Origin: Pseudomonadota bacterium
GTDB taxonomy: Bacteria > Pseudomonadota > Alphaproteobacteria > Rhizobiales > Xanthobacteraceae
DNA: 7,408 nt
Direction: 5' to 3'
NCBI GenBank assembly: GCA_963205465.1
Contig: CAUJKG010000239.1
Location: 1-7,408 of the forward strand
Shown: positions 6,060-7,408 of the stretch, one piece after another
Layout: every line of letters begins with the position of its first letter
Numbering within the stretch: the stretch's first letter is position 1
Notes under the pieces: model-generated
The model's input: the letters and a program-made list of their open reading frames with translations, nothing else
The model's database searches: none
Told to the model about the DNA's origin: nothing
Made by a program: the position numbers and the translations under genes

Positions 6060-6917
6060 TCAGGCGCTGAGCGCGGCAAACCTGCGCTCCGGCTTCTTCT
6101 CTTTCTCCTTCGCATGCACATAGAGCCCACGCTTCTCGGGCATCGGCATGAACAGATCGGTGAATCCGACCACGGTTTCCGCCGCGCCAAGCAGAAGGTG
6201 CCCGTCCCTGACCAGCGCCCGCGCGATACGCGACAGCACGGCCTGCTTGGTCTTGGAATCGAAATAGATCATCACGTTCCGGCAGAAGATCGCGTCGAAC
6301 ATGCCGAGCGAGGAGAAATCGTCGAGCAGGTTATGCTTGCGGAAGTGCACCATGTCGCGCAATTCCTGCGTCAGCCGCCACTGGTCGCCGTCCTGCTTGA
6401 AGTATTTCAGCAAGAGCTGAATCGGCAAACCACGTTGCACCTCGAACTGCGTATAAAGTCCCGACTTCGCCTTTTCGAGCACTTCGGTGGAAATATCGGT
6501 CGCCAGAATATCGATATGCCAGCCGGCGAATTGCTCCTTCGCCTGCTTGAACATCATGGCGAGCGAATAAGGCTCCTGCCCCGTCGAACATGCCGCGCAC
6601 CAGATGCGGATGCGTTTACTCGCGGCACGTGCGGTCAGTAAATGCGGCAGCACCGTATCCTGAAAGCGGTCGAACGGCGTCTTGTCGCGGAAGAAGAAGC
6701 TCTCGTTGATGGTCATGGCTTCGGTGACGCGCTGACGCAGCGGCTCTTCGGCCAGAGCTTTGAGTTTCGTCACAAGTTCGCTGATCGAGTCGCAATCGTT
6801 CTGGCGCGCAACCGGCAGGAGGCGGCTTTCGATCAGATATTGCTTGTCGCCGGCAAGCTGCAGACCGGAGCGCTCGTTCAAGAGCTTGCTGAGATAAGCA
6901 TAATCCTGCGGGGTCAC
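6060..6917 (-). CDS. cheR: Chemotaxis protein methyltransferase CheR
   Basis: CheR methylates glutamate side chains of chemoreceptors using S-adenosylmethionine, opposing CheB in sensory adaptation. The 285-aa product has the helical N-terminal domain (about 1-70), the conserved NESFFFRD motif (71-78), the SAM-binding segment AACSTGQEPYSLAM (108-121), DILATDIS (136-143), and IFCRNVMIYFD (210-220) near the C-terminal part of the catalytic domain. The C-terminus ends in a Lys/Glu-rich tail and lacks the receptor-tethering pentapeptide; none is expected there. I chose the GTG at 6917 because AGGAG lies about eight bases upstream and family similarity begins there. The frame continues to an ATG at 6986, but that would overlap cheB by 73 bp with unrelated Arg-rich sequence. 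The start codon overlaps the cheB stop as GTGA, implying translational coupling. Confidence 0.95.
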   Translation of the reverse strand: MTPQDYAYLSKLLNERSGLQLAGDKQYLIESRLLPVARQNDCDSISELVTKLKALAEEPLRQRVTEAMTINESFFFRDKTPFDRFQDTVLPHLLTARAASKRIRIWCAACSTGQEPYSLAMMFKQAKEQFAGWHIDILATDISTEVLEKAKSGLYTQFEVQRGLPIQLLLKYFKQDGDQWRLTQELRDMVHFRKHNLLDDFSSLGMFDAIFCRNVMIYFDSKTKQAVLSRIARALVRDGHLLLGAAETVVGFTDLFMPMPEKRGLYVHAKEKEKKPERRFAALSA

Positions 6918-7408
6918 AAATAATCTCCTGAAACAATACGCACGGCCCTGGGCCCGATCTCGTGAATGGGGAGCACGGCGGCGCAAGCCCCGGCATTCGC
7001 GGCGGAGCCCGGCATTCCCCAGATCACGCTGGTCGCTTCGTCCTGTGCGATTACGCTGCCGCCGTGATCGGCGATCGCAAGTGCGCCTTTCTTGCCGTCG
7101 GATCCCATGCCGGTCAGCACGATCCCGAGCGCGCGGCCATCGAGCGCATAAGAGGCGGACAGAAACAATGCATCGACCGCGGGCTTGCAGAAGTGAATCG
7201 GCGCGGAATCATCGATCATGATTTCGACGCCGTGGTCGCGCTTGATCAGCGCGAGGTGTTTGCCCCCCGGCGCGACATAGATCAGCCCCGCCTTCAAGGG
7301 CTCGCCGTTGATCGCTTCGCGCGCCGGCCTGCCTGCGAAACGGCCGATATGCACGGCCAATGTCGCGGTGAAGATCGGCGGCATGTGCTGCACGATCAGG
7401 ACCGGGAT
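6914..7408 (-). CDS. cheB: Chemotaxis methylesterase/glutamine deamidase CheB, C-terminal part (5' end outside window)
   Basis: CheB removes methyl groups from chemoreceptors and deamidates receptor glutamines, acting after phosphorylation by CheA. Only the last 164 codons are present, in the catalytic domain; the N-terminal receiver domain and the catalytic serine lie beyond the window edge. The visible part holds the catalytic histidine in PVLIVQHMPP (residue 8 of the fragment) and the catalytic aspartate in VLTGMGSDG (residue 104). Other family segments are IYVAPGGKHL, HFCKPAVDALFLS and the SVIWGMPGSA turn. The frame runs open to base 7408, and the GTG at 7393 is an internal valine. The TGA stop overlaps the cheR GTG start by four bases, so cheB and cheR form one translationally coupled unit. 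CheA, CheW or receptor genes are probably upstream, outside the window. Confidence 0.95.
   Translation of the reverse strand: MPVLIVQHMPPIFTATLAVHIGRFAGRPAREAINGEPLKAGLIYVAPGGKHLALIKRDHGVEIMIDDSAPIHFCKPAVDALFLSASYALDGRALGIVLTGMGSDGKKGALAIADHGGSVIAQDEATSVIWGMPGSAANAGACAAVLPIHEIGPRAVRIVSGDYL

Overview
The window is about 7.4 kb of G+C-rich chromosome from an alphaproteobacterium, most likely a Hyphomicrobiales member near Bradyrhizobium, Rhodopseudomonas, Afipia or Pseudolabrys. This rests on a canonical CtrA response regulator divergent from fliI, GANTC (CcrM-type) sites before ctrA, and two intergenic palindromic repeats of a kind common in that group. The species cannot be named from the sequence alone.

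Layout. (1) 1-377, plus: the C-terminal end of flhA. (2) 378-563: a convergent gap filled by a two-module palindromic repeat. (3) 564-2321, minus: fliI followed by fliJ, the export ATPase and its coiled-coil partner. (4) 2322-2684: a 363-bp divergent regulatory region with a dense cluster of dyads and GANTC sites. (5) 2685-3404, plus: ctrA, closed by a strong hairpin terminator. (6) 3490-5335, minus: an ABC-2 exporter, with the ATPase gene first and the permease second, separated by a REP-like double hairpin. (7) 5465-5983, plus: a small exported helical protein of unknown function, followed by a terminator. (8) 6060-7408, minus: the end of cheB translationally coupled to cheR.

How the genes work together. 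FlhA, FliI and FliJ belong to the flagellar type III export apparatus. CtrA is the cell-cycle master regulator that controls flagellar and chemotaxis genes in many alphaproteobacteria. CheB and CheR set the methylation level of chemoreceptors. So the window is mainly a motility and cell-cycle block, with an ABC exporter and an exported protein placed between ctrA and the chemotaxis genes.

No undescribed multi-gene system, mobile element, CRISPR array or RNA gene was found. The points most worth a second look are the ctrA upstream and leader region (three GANTC sites in 54 bp, two dyads and a possible anti-Shine-Dalgarno pairing), the repeat inside the ABC operon, and the uncharacterised exported protein.
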